Assembly: GCA_007844125.1 (NCBI GenBank)
Contig: CM017564.1
Coordinates: forward strand, 12,734,108 to 12,798,107
DNA: 64,000 bases
From: Sinonovacula constricta
Lineage: Eukaryota; Mollusca; Bivalvia; Cardiida; Solecurtidae
Direction of reading: 5' to 3'
Of this stretch, positions 9,701-24,700 are shown piece after piece (positions within the stretch are counted from its first letter, which is position 1; each line of letters begins with the position of its first letter). The notes below the pieces were generated by a model that saw only the letters and a program-made list of their open reading frames with translations, ran no database searches and had not been told where the DNA came from. The translations under genes were made by a program, and so were the position numbers.

Positions 9701-12700
9701 GGAGTTTTGCATCAATGCCATATAGACTTAACTCTTCCTTTTGAGACAACGTGTCAAGTTTTCTTTGATGAAAATTTTGCTCAAGTTACTTTAAAATTGA
9801 AGACTCTCTACGCTAAACTGTGAAGATATGGCTTGTTTACTCTCTAATCAATACTTACCTGTGGAGAGGTCAAATATGCACACTCTTACCCAGGGGCGCC
9901 TGTTGTCGTGCGGTAGAATCACAGACTTGTATTCTTGGCCTCTCACTGTGTAGGCTTGAGTCTTTGTTTGAGCCAAATGACTTGATATGAGGGGTTCCAC
10001 TCTACCTGCAGTGTGCCAGTGGTTCCACCTAGACATTTGTCTGAGGTTTTTCTCCACCAAAATATATGGATATAAATAGTTTCCATGTGATGTCATAGGC
10101 ACTGATAGGACAGATTAAAGCAGCCATCTTTGAAGGCAGAAGCTAATGCAAGCTGAAATCTGAAAATATTTGCTGTATTAAACTCACCACTGTGTTTTTA
10201 TTTTTCAGTCCATTTTACTGAATTTTATGTAAAATTAAACAGTTTTTATAAAGTATTTTTAAATATCCAAACTATATTTTGATAGTTTAAAAGGTAAAAA
10301 GAAATACAACCAAAAACGAAACACTGTTCATTTTATTTAAGGATGAGCCAATAATTTTATTTATTTCTGTGTATTAATTCTTTGTGCATTTATCAATTTT
10401 CAAAAAAAATGTATTCTAAAAATATGAATTTCAAGAGCTTTCCAATGGTGTATAGCCTTTAATTTTTCGACCACAAATGAAGAAATTACAAGAATAAAAA
10501 AAAGTTACGCTTCTATACAATTCATCTGAAAATCCCTTGAAGTTGCCATCAAAGATGGCTGACAAGATAAGGGATCGCCACTGATGTGGAAACTATCTAT
10601 TGCTATAATTACTAGTGATGCGCAGATGATCAAAAGATATAGATTAGCGGCGTGTAAAAACTTCTCGATGTCGATAATTGATGTCATTCTCTCAAAATCG
10701 ATTAAATAGAAGATTGCGAACACACTGCAAATAAAGGTACGGGCTCTGGCTTTTACCCTTATCAGGCTGTTAAGAGAATTCACTCTGAAAATTTAAATGC
10801 CTGGCCGTGAGATTTACGAGCATATACAAATAGAAAGAAAGTTTAAAAAATTGTAATTTGTCATTGAAACACCAATTGTTTTGTAGAAAGAGGCAGCAAG
10901 TACACTATAGTATCGAGTAATTATGTAAGCAGAAAAACCATTTGTAAACGTAACACTGCGTAGATTAATAAACCGATTATAATCGGTGAAATCGCATGGG
11001 AAGTGGCAACCGATGATCGATTATGATTTGCAACCGATTTCTCAATACTAATAATTACTATCACTCTGTCGCTACAATGTATGTCTAAAATCAAACTTCC
11101 TTATCCAGATTAGGATGTGGAGACTTCACATTTCCTTCTTCAAAGGCAGACCCAACATCTGGAGCATCCAGGTCTCTGTTCATCTCTGAGGATGTCATTT
11201 TCTCTGGACATCCCAGATTCAGGTATATTTGCTTAAATCAGTTATCAATAAAATTCTAACACAGTAACTGGAATATGGGCTTAGAAATGATAATGATGGT
11301 GATGAGATGAAATAAAAAAATACATATAAAAATGCAATCATGTATAACAGGAGCAAAAAAAAAGCCTTCATGGGATGATGAACCATAATTCTTCTTAATA
11401 CAAGTGGGTTGCTCTACCAAATTAACTATAGAGGTTCTGTGAGCTAACTATCAGTAAAACTGCTGCACATTTATAATGTATAGTGTCACAGCAAAGTCTA
11501 ACTCTTACATCATCTCACATCATCACTTTTTTTTCTTTATAAGGGGATGTTACTGTGATTATTCAAATAATATGTTGTTATCTCCCTTGAAGGTTGGTAG
11601 GACTCTGTAAGTTTTTATGTGCTTCTAAAGTCTGTCCTGGAGAAGTTTCTTGGCTCAGACAGACAAGGGGACTGATGAATTTAAAAATAAAAATAAAACG
11701 GGACACAAATGTTTGCCATTTTAAGATGAAATGTAATGTGCAAGAACAGTATATACCATCCTAAAGGTGGTATCTGCCTGTTTATCTATGTCAAATGTTT
11801 GTTTGTGTGTTTATTGGGTTTATCGTCCCACCAACAGTATTTCAGTTATCTGGAGACGGTGTTCACTTGAAGCAGATATAGTGCTGCCTTCACTGTGTAT
11901 AGCATGCCGTGAACACCTGGCATGATACCACACCCAGTCACATTATCCTGACACCGGGCCAACCAGTCGTGGAACTACCCTTATATTTACTTGAGCGTTA
12001 GCAAGGGAGCTATACCACTACCATTTTTAACGACTTTGATATGTCGCGGCCTGGGATCAAACCCGGGGCCTCCCGTACCTGGAGCCGACACTCTACTGAT
12101 TGCGCTACCAGGTCTGGTCTATGTCAAATGCATGTAACAATATTTTTCCACAGTTTCAGGAAATTTTTGCATAATTTCTGCATAAACTCATAACTTAGTC
12201 TAAGTAAAGTTGATTATGACAACTACCTACATTGCAAGACAGTACTTATTGCAAAATAAATTTACTCTAAATGTTCATTCTTTCCAAATCTATAAATAAG
12301 CATGAAAGTAATCTCTGCCAAAAATAGACACCTTTGTCATCCTACCTGGATGTTCTTAAAATGAGATCTCAAAAGTAACATGTCACATGGTTTTCTTAGT
12401 TTAAAAAAAGCTGTCTCTACAGAGTGGCTCAGAAAGGAAACACCTGTTTGCAATGACGAGTTAAAATTCATGCTGTATTTTTCACACAGATCTATGGCAT
12501 CAATTAACAGTATTTTACAGGACCTTTTACAGTAACAATGACTTACTTGGATATAATTTGCAAAACAAAAATGTCAGATACCACCTTTAATGTTTAAGGT
12601 CATTCTCGTAGGTCAGAGGTTATGCACAACAGAAAATGTCAGTTTGTGTGGGATCTTACCATGAAGGTCAAAGGTCAATGTCTTACTCAGGGTCAAAGGT

Positions 12701-15700
12701 TTTACTGCCATATAGCATGGTGATGGAGGTATAATCCCTTTCTTTAAATAATGTAGTTTTTATGGAAATATTTTGAAATTATCATATATTTTTTTAATCT
12801 TAAAGGTGGTATCTGACAGTTTGTCTTAATCAAAAACACGTAAACCTGGATATGGGAATTGGGGTATAACTTCATAAATTCAACAAAAATAAAACTTAAG
12901 TCTAACAAAAGATAATTTTGAAAACTGTCTTAATTGTAAGACAGTAGAAATCATGAAATAAATCACTAAACATGCCCGTTTTTTCTAAACTACAAATAAG
13001 CATGCTTGTGATTCCTGCAAAAAATAGACATCTACCTCAGATCGGATTACCCAAATGATTATATAAAGTTACAGGTCACATGGTTTTCCTAGTTTAAAAA
13101 TAGCTAACCATGCAGCCTGGCTTAGATAGGAAATACCTATTTGTAATGATGAGTAATGTGTTATGGTTCATTTTATACATAGATGTAAGACATCAATAAT
13201 CAGCATTTTTGTTTGGGTTCGAACCCCTGACCCACCACAACATGCTACCAGTAGTCTTTGGACAGGACTAATAACTGCAAAATGCTCAAGGTAATTCCTC
13301 CCTGAGTACTGGTTCTACCTAGGAAGAAAGGTGAGATGAATAAAAATATCTTCAAAGAACTTTAGACTCCTAATCACCTATAAACAAAAAAGTTTCAAAT
13401 TAAAAATAAAAGTTATATATGTAATAATTTTATACATTCCAGTACCTTAACAAGAAATATCAGAGAAAGGAGAGGAGAGAAAGTAGCAATAAACATTCCA
13501 AGTAAGTACTGTTAGATTAAGCTTATAGCAATGTCAGAAAGCATTAAACATTCCAAGTAAGTACTCTTAGATTGAGCTTATAGTGATGTCAGAAATCAAT
13601 AAACATTACAAGTAAGTACTGTTAGATTGAGCTTATATCAATATCAGAACTAGGCTGTTCCCTGTTTTTTACCTACATTGAATGTACTAGTTATGCTCAA
13701 GCCATCTGTTGAATATCTGCCTCAGTACCTGAGCCGTTAGTTTTGCCAACTTGTAACTCGTCAGTCTCCGACCACATGGGTTCGTGTCCAGGACAGGGTA
13801 AGAACTTTTATGTGCAGAGGTTTTCCAGCTAACCTGTGATTTTACCCAGATATAATTCTGGGGTCTTCCTCCACCAATAATTAGCTGCCAATATGACCAC
13901 AACTGTGTAGATGCGATGGAAGAAAAACCCAAAGCAAAATGTATAATGGAAATGCTAGTCATAAAGTCATATTTACCACAGCAGCTGTTGATTCTACCAC
14001 CTTAACAGTTTTACTTTATTCACTGGATTTGAACACTTGCATCCTGTACCAGTCATATTTATTTTACAAGCTGCATAGCATATTTTAAATTTGTGGTGAT
14101 AGAAAAAAAAAATTGGCCTTTGTAGGCCATTAAAGAGAAGATGGCTGGTCACCCTGTGAATGCCATGCTGATATATTTAGTGTCATATGTTTATAAATGA
14201 ATACCGGTACATAGAATATACAAGAAAGAGCTAGGATGTGAGACATCCAAGGTGCCGTAGAGAGCATGCGCTTTAAACAAGAAGATGACTATCCTGGGAA
14301 TTATTTACTCTCTTAAACTGCTGGTAAATTGATAAATATTTGACAGTAAAGAACCGTAGCTTTGATGGGAAGTAGAGTATATTCGCTACTTCTGTTTGTT
14401 TTCCTTGTTCTCTGCTACATCTGTATTTACAAGCTGCACTGCTAGCATCGGTATACTCAGTTTCTTTTCTTCAACAGTACTTCGCCAAACAGCCACGAAT
14501 TCCTATAAATGCCAGCTACATTTTTTTTGTAATTACAAGCAACACATTGTTGTTGCAAGCTAAAATGTTAAAAAACAAAATAATCATTTTTTTTCTCTGA
14601 CAAAGGTCTCACAAAACAGCCACGATTTCCTGTTTTTGCCAGATACACTATTATCAACATAAAAAATGTATTTCATAAGAGGCACCTGCCTCCAGAGTGG
14701 CGCCAATGAAGTACAATATAATCTGTTGTTTAAACATTGTCTAATATGGATGAACTGGTGCTTGGCAGGGTCACCTTGTCTGAATGGTTAGATTTGCAGC
14801 TCTGTCCCTCACCGTCTTGCATGACATTACTATATTTGTAATATTGTATATGGAGAAGACAATGTACTTTGTACACGTCTTAAATAAATCTTGTTCTGTT
14901 CTGTTCTGTTCTTGTTCAAAGTTCTATTTGGGTGTGCCCATGGCCGAGCTGTTAGAGTCGCTGACTTGTAACTCCTCAGCCCCTCTTCGTGTGGGTTTGA
15001 GTCTTGGTTGGGTCTTGGTTTAACTTTTTATCTTACACAAATTTCATGATGTGAATAAAAGCTTCCATATTTCTGAGAACACTTAGTGTATGTTAAAAAA
15101 ATACCTGTTTTTGTTTTTGTTATCACTTCCAGTATTCAAAGACACAAACACTCCACAGCCATATATTGAGGATATGTCCCAGTATGGGGATGACGGAGAA
15201 GGACAGGCTGCTGCCAAACCTGACCACATCTACATGGATTGTATGGCTTTTGGTATGTTATCTTTGTCATTCTTTTTTTGGTTATTTGTTGTGCTTATTA
15301 TTTTGGTATGTGATTCCGTCTATGTTTTTAACTAGGGTTTTTTAAGGAAAATCTGGTTATTAGATTGGGGTATGTCGTTGGGCGTAGGGTTGGGCGTTAA
15401 CATTTCACTAAGTTTTTTGTCAAAGTAGTATTTTTCTCAGTAACCGTTCCAGGTAGAGCTTTGCAACATAATAATTATTTGACATCACAGTAGCAATTAT
15501 CAGGACAAGTTTCATAACCCCTGACTCTATTTTGCCAAAGTTTTGCCCCTTTTTCACTTAGAATTTTCATTAAGTTTTTTGTGAAAGTTGTCTTTCCATG
15601 AAGTACTTAAAAAAGGTACTTCAGCTTAGATGCATAAAAGAATTTTCCCCCTCAATGAAACAGAGTTTTGCATCCAAAAACTATGGACCTACCTCAACTG

Positions 15701-18700
15701 TCAAGGTGCCACTTAAGAGTGGAGGTCAAAATTTTGTGCAAATGTATAGTTTGTGGAGCATAACTTTGCTAATGAAATAAGTTGCTTAAACTATTGAAGG
15801 GATTTCATCCACATTACACAGAATTGTTAATTTAAACGTTTAAAAAAACTTGGTTTCATCACACAGTGACGGTTTCTTGTTTATTTATCATCTGGTTTTG
15901 TCATCTCATCAGCAACATTAGCCATTAGGAGACATTGTTTACTTGGACAGAGCCCAGATAAATGGTGTACACTTCTGATAAGACACTTATTTGGCATCCA
16001 CACCCTTTATACATGGTACTCATTAGAATTGTCTCGACATGACAACTTCAATGAGTACCAACAAAATACGTTTCATTTGAGAATTATGGGATATGTGACA
16101 TGACAAAATCATATTTACTGTGAAAGCACTGGCCTGTACAATTTAATATCACACCTTTTTGCTTTCAATAAGGTATTAAGTGTTTATTTGTGCTCAAATA
16201 AAAGGTCTGTTTTGTGTCGGTTTGCATAGTATGCTAATTGGCATTAATTGACAGTCAATGGTTTCGTTAAATTAGACCCTTAAAGGAACCCGCGCCCCTA
16301 ACATCTGTATCAATATAATCCCTTAAATGACACGCTAATTGACAGTTTGGTGTCATTAAAGTCGTCTGATGAGACTCGGCTGTGAAAACATTGACTGGCT
16401 GCTGTGGATCAATATCATCAGGCGTGACGTAAGACAATAGGCAGTCGCTAATCTGTAGTTTCGCAGTTAACCCTGTTTCAGTGTTAGGCCTCAGTTTCGC
16501 ATCTGTCAAAAATCGAAAGGTAATTTTTTTTTTAATTTCGTGGGTAGGGCAATCCACGAAGTCAAGTACCCACGAATATGCCCGTCCTCTTCATACGAGG
16601 AAATTTCTGCCCCACGAAATAAAAATGCTTTCACAGTATTGCTCTTTTCTTGAGCTTTCTTGAAGCTTTTATAGTACAGCCATCATTTTGCATATCTTAC
16701 TTTGAGTATCTGGCATTGAAGATAGTGTGATCTTTTGCTTCCTTTTTATTCAGACCTAGAAAAAATATGTTCATTTAAGGGAATGCAAAACTAACAGCTC
16801 TTTACTGCTAATCCTAAAGTGTTTTGATGATAAATTAATACATTTAAATTCATAAAAGTTGTGTACATACTTAGAGGGTATAATTCTTTCCAAATATTTG
16901 AGTTGTAATTGTTGAGGCAATCATCAAAGGCTGTAGCATGCCTAATGAACCAATCAAAACTGTCAGATTGGCCCAAAAATAATGACAACTCAATGGTGGA
17001 TTAGTGTCTTAAAACCAAACCTTAGAGCCTTTCATACCTAGTTTTATTGAAACGGTTTCCTTAAGCAAGCATTTTATTTTTTTAACCTTACTTTCAATGG
17101 AGATATATATATATATATATATATACAGGTATGGGTAGCAGTTGTCTCCAAGTGACCTTCCAAGCCTGTAACGTCACCGAAGCCAGAATACTATACGACC
17201 AGCTGACATCCCTCTGTCCTATAATGGTAAGTCCCTTTAGAATTGCGGTGTTAAATTTAATTGTTTTAAGTCGCAGTTCCCATCTGAACCTAATGATTAA
17301 AGTGACCCAATTGAATTTGACCAAAATAAACTGTTTTTTTAGTATTTTTTGTGTGTGTTGCTTTTAAAAGTATTTAATGATATAGGATTTCAGAAAATAA
17401 ATACAATGTATGACTGAAACATTTCCCAAAATGTGTTATAGTGAAGTTCTAACTCATCGAGAGAAAAAGTTATAAAAAATTCTCAATTTGGTTTTGATTT
17501 TTCTGCACATATAGTCTATAATAAGTAAACATGGACTTGTTTTTAAAATGTTATATTTAACCATAACATGCTCAGTTATGGTCTTTTATGTCAGAATTAG
17601 ACATTAATGAAAATTAAATTAAATCTGACAAGGGTCACTTTGACCTTACAATTTTTATTACAGCTAGCATTGAGCGCAGCCTCCCCTCTGTACCGTGGAC
17701 ATGTCTCAGATTACGATACCCGCTGGACGGTTATCTCGCAGTCCGTGGATTGTCGGACCAGGGAAGAACGTGGCTTAGAGGTAATAGAAAGTTTATCAAT
17801 CACTAATTATATCAGGTATTGATAAAGTAATGGATTATACAATCGGCAGAGCATCGTTTCGTATCATTTCATCCACTAGTTAAATATTTTTAGTATCTAA
17901 TGAACAGTCATATCTGATCCTTTATATATGGAAGGGAATCCTTTCTTAATAGTGCAGATCGTGATCATTCAGCTTCCAGCAGAATTTAGCTGATCTGGAT
18001 CTACACTGTCTGCCTACATCTTATCAGTTTGTTCTTTGTATAATAGAAGTTGTAATATCATGAATGTTGATAACATTGTATGTTAGGAATCAAAAATGAA
18101 TCTTTAAGTTTCCACTTTCAATGAATTTTTGTTCATGGAGATAGTTGTCATTACTCATTGTAAGTGGTAGCGAGTGCAAGTGGTGTGGCTTGAATTAGAG
18201 AGAATTTAGGGGAGACTATCCAGTTATGCCACTTACAAACTCTAACCTAATTTCACTTTGTGTTTCAGCCATTGAAGAAGAACAAGTTTGTCATCAACAA
18301 ATCAAGATACGATTCCATCGACAGTTACCTGACTTGTTCTGCGTACAGTGACATTGACCTTGTGTATGATCCAGAGTTATACAAACGTCTTCACGACAGC
18401 GGTATGTGAATAAACTGTAACCAGAGTCCCTGTTCACCTAAAAAAACTCAAGTTCAAACTCAACTCTATTCAAGATGAGACTCAGCTCAGACATAAGTTC
18501 CATTTTCAACTGAATTTGTGACTTGAGTCTTGTTCACCAAAGCGACTTAAGTCCAAACTTTAACCGAGTTAAATTTTCAGACTTAACTCAAAATATTGGC
18601 AATGTTTAGACAGCCCACTTTATACTCTCTAACAAAGGAGGTAAACAAATAAAACAAAATTTCTGCAAAATTGTATGCATCGCAAAAAAAAATTGAACCA

Positions 18701-21700
18701 CACTTCAGATAAAAGAAACCAAACCAGTCTAGCCTGCAGTCTTTATGGATCAATTTCTATGCATGCCAACTTCCAACCCTGGCATATTCAGCAACAACCC
18801 ATGGTCAACCATAAATTAATTTTTTAATAAACCTCTTATTTCTACTCCAAACACTGCAAAGCTGGTGTTCATTAGAATCTTCTGTATTATACAAAAAGTT
18901 TTGATTATGAGGTTAGCTGTAGAATTAGTTAATATGTTGCTACAACAAAGCACCCTGTCTTGATGAGTTGTGTGGAAATCCGGTGGCTGGTGATTTGGAT
19001 TTTCCGTCTAGTAACTTCTAAGTCCTCACTGGTTGGTTCAAGTCTCAGTGGGAACAACTTCCATTGAGGGGGCTCTTTTATTTGAACTGAGGTTGGCCTG
19101 TGGATCTGGAATCTTCCTTCACCAGTAATAAGCTTGATTTCACCAATTTAATATAATATAATAATATGACATATTAGATAGATACATTTCTAAGGTTAGT
19201 GGAGGAAGTCAGAGACAGATGTCTCCATAGAACCCCTGCCACATTGCAGCTCAAATGAAAGACCTCTTAGATGAAGCGCCCATGGCGTAGTGGTATAATT
19301 GCCGATATGTAACTCCTCTGACTGCTTAGCCTCTCACCCCGTGGGTTCGAGTCCTGTTTGGGGCGAAAGACTTAATGTGAGAATGTCTTCCAGCTGATTT
19401 GTGGTGCGCTGTTGGTTCTACCCAGACATGTGTCTGGGGTCTTCCTCCACCAAAAAGCTGGATGTTGTTATAATGATGATAAATGATCGCGGCAATGAAT
19501 GTCAAAAACAGAAACAAAAAACAGAAAGTCTTTCTAACATGAAAGTGAGGGACAGTGCCCAAACAATACAGAATGAAATAACCATTTAATATTGACTGTT
19601 TAATAGGTATAGATGATTTACTGGCCCGTCACGTTGCCCACCTGTTTATCAGAGATCCCATCTCCCTGTTCAGTGAGAAGATTCACCAGAACGATGATGA
19701 AGACACTGACCATTTTGAGGTAAAATAATATGCATTTCTTTAAAATATATGCCACGTCCATGGTAGTTGAAGCAAGTGAGCTTTTAGCACAAGAACAAGT
19801 TAAGTTGGAATTTATAATAGGACATGTCATCTCAACCAGACCTGGTAGCACAATCTTATATTATGTTTCCTTATATTATGTTGCCTGATCTTTTGTTTCT
19901 TAATCTTATGTTTCCTAATCTTATGTTTTCATCATGTTTCCTAATCTCATGTTTCCTAATCTTATGTTTCCTTATATTATGTTTCCTAATCTCATGTTTC
20001 CTAATCTTATGTTTCCTTATATTATGTTTCCTAATCTCATGTTTCCTAATCTTATGTTTCCTTATATTATGTTTCCTAATCTTATGTTCCTAATCTTATT
20101 TTTCCTTATATTATGTTTCCTAATCTCATGTTTCCTAATCTTATGTTTCCTTATATTATGTTTCCTAATCTTATGTTCCTAATCTTATGTTTCCTTATAT
20201 TATGTTTCCTAATCTCATGTTTCCTTATATTATGTTTCCTAATCACATGTTTTCTAATCTTATGTTTTCTAATATCATGTTTCCTAATCTTATGTTTCCT
20301 TATTTTATGTTTTCTAATCTTATGTTTCCTTATATTATGTTTCCTAATCACATGTTTCCTAATCTTATGTTTCCTTATATTATGTTTCCTAATCTTATGT
20401 TCCTAATCTTATGTTTTCTTATATTATGTTTCCTAATCTCATGTTTCCTAATCTTATGTTTCCTTATATTATGTTTCCTAATCACATGTTTTCTAATCTT
20501 ATGTTTTCTAATATCATGTTTCCTAATCTTATGTTTCCTTATTTTATGTTTTCTAATCTTATGTTTCCTTATATTATGTTTTCTAATATCATGTTTCCTA
20601 ATCTCATGTTTCCTTATTTTATGTTTTCTAATCTTATGTTTCCTAATCTCATGTTTCCTTATATTATGTTTCCTAATCACATGTTTTCTAATCTTATGTT
20701 TTCTAATATCATGTTTCCTAATCTCATGTTTCCTTATTTTATGTTTTCTAATCTTATGTTTCCTAATCTCATGTTTCCTAATCTTATTTTGCCAGATCTT
20801 ATGTTTCTTATATTATGATTTTTATTCTTATGTTTCCTGAGCCTAAGTTTCTAATCTTATGTTCCTGATATTATGTTCTCTAATATGTTTTCTGATATTA
20901 TGTTTCCTAATATTATGTTCCTAATCTTATGTTAACATCTAAAAAAAAGCTTAATATCACATGATTGTGGCATTTATATCAAACAAAATTTTCTGAAAAA
21001 TAGCTGAATGTCACATGATTGTGGTGTTTATATCAAACAAAAACTTCTAAAGAATAGCTAAGTGTCACATAATTGTGGTGTTTATATCAAACAAAAACTT
21101 CTAAAGAATAGCTGAGTGTCACATAATTGTGGTGTTTATATCAAACAAAACCTTTCAAGAATAGCTAAGTGTCACATTATTGTGGAGGTTTATATCAAAC
21201 AAAAACTTCTCTGCAGAACCTGCAATCCACCAACTGGCAAACCATGAGGTTCAAACCTCCACCTCCCAACAGCAACATTGGCTGGCGTGTAGAATTCCGA
21301 CCAATGGAAGTGCAGCTTACAGACTTCGAGAACGCCGCCTATGTGACATTTTTAGTCTTGCTGACACGTGTGATTTTGACCTTCCAACTTAATTTTCTCA
21401 TTCCACTGTCGAAAGTTGACGAAAATCTGAAGACGTCTTTCAAGCGTAACGCTGTGAAAGATGGACAATTCTTCTTCCGAAAAGACATCCTAACAGGTAA
21501 GGCACATTTGAAACATCGTTCCTTTTGATTTAGATTAAACATTGTTCTTTTTTCCGCAAAATTCTTTGCCTTGTAAGTATGCCCATTGCTGAGCAGTCAG
21601 ATAAACAGACTCAAAACTTCTCCACCGGCCGCAATAGCTCAATTGGTAGAGCATCGGCTTGCAGATCAGGAGGTGCCGGGTTCAAACCCCGGCCAGGTCA

Positions 21701-24700
21701 AACCAAAGACTTTTAACTGTTAGTAGTGGCTTCCCTCCTAATGCTCTGGGCTAAGGGGACAGCATTACGCCTGAGTCGTCGATGTCAGTATAATGAACCG
21801 GCCGGGTTCAGTCCCTGGTCACCTCAGAAGTGCCCCTGTGCTATAATGATAGAAATGTCGCTGCACAGTATCGGCAAAAATGCCGGCAAATCCCAAACCC
21901 ATAACTTCCCAGCCCCTCGCCATATGGGTTCGAGTTTTCGCTGAACCAAGTATGTTCTTGTGAAGAGGTCTTCCAGCTGACCAGATTTGTGCCACTGACT
22001 CTATCTAGACATTTGTCTCTTCCGTGTATTGCTTGGCGTGGCCATATTGACAATTATTATACGCCCGTCGAAGACGGAACTTATTGTGGGATCACCGTGG
22101 CGGGCGGGCAGGCGGCATCCTGATGCTTGTCCAGAGCATAACTCCAACACTATCAAAGCTATTGACTTGAAACTTTATAGGTGCATAGATCTCATTGAGA
22201 TGGAGTGCAGTGCACAGGAACCGTCACTCTGCACTTCATGATTTTGGAGTAATTGCCCTTAGTTCAAATTTAGATAGATGTTATTGAAACACAGTGCAGT
22301 GCACAAAAACCATCACTCTACTCGTCTTATTTTTGAGTAACGCCTTTTCTACACCAATGCCATAACTCTCTTGTAAACTTTTGTATATTTGATGTTATTC
22401 CCCTTCGATTTTTTTTAATTACCCAGATTGCAGTCCACAATCATGCCAGAGTGCCCAGTGCACAGCATTTTGGCAGATTAAAGATTTTTTTAATGTTATT
22501 TTAGTTTAATTTAAGTTTTTCTTGCAGTAACCCACAGTGCAATCTAAAAATTTGCCTTACTGCATTGCACAAGAGTGCACAGCAGTTTGTTTCAAATTGC
22601 TCAATTTACGGTCGTGTTTTGCTCCCTTTCACAGTGCTCTTTGGTTTTTTAGCCCAGTGCTAATGATCCAAAGATTTTTAAAGTAAATAATTCATAATTA
22701 CTTGATGCCAGATATGAGCCTACTAAAAGTCTGTGTCCTCAGGTGAGTGATTAAGGGCCATCATGACCCTCTTGTTTTGTAATTGTGAGGGTACATGCAA
22801 GATAGAAAATGGGTCCTTAGTCAGTGGTAAATGACCAGAGTCATTCAAAAAAGAAAATAAACGCATAATTTAGTGGACCACCATGAGTCCACCTTAATTC
22901 CTATCAGTCCAGTATATATCTTACAAGTTAAATAGTCTGATTCAGGTCACTGTGCTAGTTTAGTCTGACTTTGTTGACCAAAGGAGTTAACCTGCTGTGT
23001 GTCACTTGTTCTACCAGACATCAGTCTAGGGTCTTTCTTCACCAATAATTTGCTGGATGTCACCAATTGAGCCAGAAAGACAAAACAAAACAAAACCAAA
23101 GTTCTTGTGGGTCAAAATTTTATAAAGGCTTAAAAGTGCTTTGATGCCTGTTACATGTTCTTAAAACTACTTTACTTTCATGATTTTTTGTTGATTGTTT
23201 AAGACTGCTCCCCGCCAGAAGCGTCAGAATGTGTGAGCCAGTGCTGCGAGGGGAAGATGTGTTCACAACAGGATGAATATATATTACTCTCCATCAACGA
23301 CATCATACACGGGAAGGTAACTCTTCTTTTAAATCAGGGCACTCGAGGCATAGTGGTAGAGTCACCGATTTGTCATTCCTCTGACTGCTAAGCATCTCAC
23401 AGCGTCGGTTCGAGTCCCGTTCTGGGCCAAGGACTTAATGTGGGAAGATCTTCCAGGTGACTTGCGGTGCACTGGTGGTTCAACCTAGACATTTTTCTGG
23501 GCTCTTTCTCCACCAAAAAAATGGACGTTGCTATAATGATCATAATTGGTCTCTGCAATGTATTTCAAAAACAAAACAAACATTTATTAATATCTTCAGC
23601 TACAAAGAAGAATCGGACTATATTGGATTTATGACCGTCAGTAGACATGGTTTGTATGAGCTATTTCTTGTGGCTGTTATATGTCGTATTTTGATGAGTC
23701 TTTTATTTGGGCTAAACAAATTTTGTGTGTATTTTTAGTTTGTCATAACTGGCTTGATCGTCATTATATGTGGCAAAGCTGTATCTAAGGGCTTTCTTCG
23801 TCTTCTTTGACAATGTTTGTTTCTTGTTGTCATTGTTTTTATTGGGTTAGCCAATTCAGGGTGCTTTCTTTCACTACTTTTGAATAGTCCTCAGTGGCTA
23901 TTTTGTAGTTTTTTGTATATACAGAGGATCTGATATGAGTGTTAATCAGATACTGAAAATATTAAACAAGTTGGATGAAATGATACGAAACGAGCCTCTG
24001 CCTCTACTTAATCTATCTAACACATAACCAAAACATCACCTGTTTTTTTGTTTACAATGCATCATCTTTTTATAGTATGAACAGTCGGCCTTGACATGTG
24101 TAGTTCGGTTTGGAAGAATCCACACAAAAAATAGTTCCACTCTTTACTCGACCATTTTCCATAAAAATGGAACAGTTTTGTTTATAACATGACTAAAGTG
24201 TTATATTTTTATTAATGAAAATGAAATTGTTTATCATAATGCATAAAATGGCAACAACAAAGTGATCAGTAAATGGCAATGTACACTACACATACTTAAT
24301 GACGTCACACTATGATAATGACGTCACACTATGATAATGACGTCACACTATGATAATGACGTCACACTATGATAATGATGTCACACTACGATAATGACGT
24401 CACACTATGATAATGACGTCACACTATGATAATGACGTCACACTATGATAATGATGTCAAACTACGATAATGATGTCACACTACGATAATGATGTCACAC
24501 TACGATAATGACGTCACACTATGATAATGACGTTACACTACGATAATGACGTCACACTACGATAATGATGTCACACTACGATAATGACGTCACACTATGA
24601 TAATGATGTCACACTACGATAATGATGTCACACTACGATAATGATGTCAAACTACGATAATGATGTCACACTACGATAATGATGTCACATTACGATAATG

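Noticed and set aside
16267..16557. 96-codon minus-strand ORF as an exon
   Set aside because: Lies inside the TIR-bounded element at 16116-16638 in the GCLC intron, with no splice partners.
19824..20840. MFPNL-repeat and IRKHK-repeat proteins on the two strands
   Set aside because: The 15-bp period forces periodic peptides; the array lies inside a GCLC intron.
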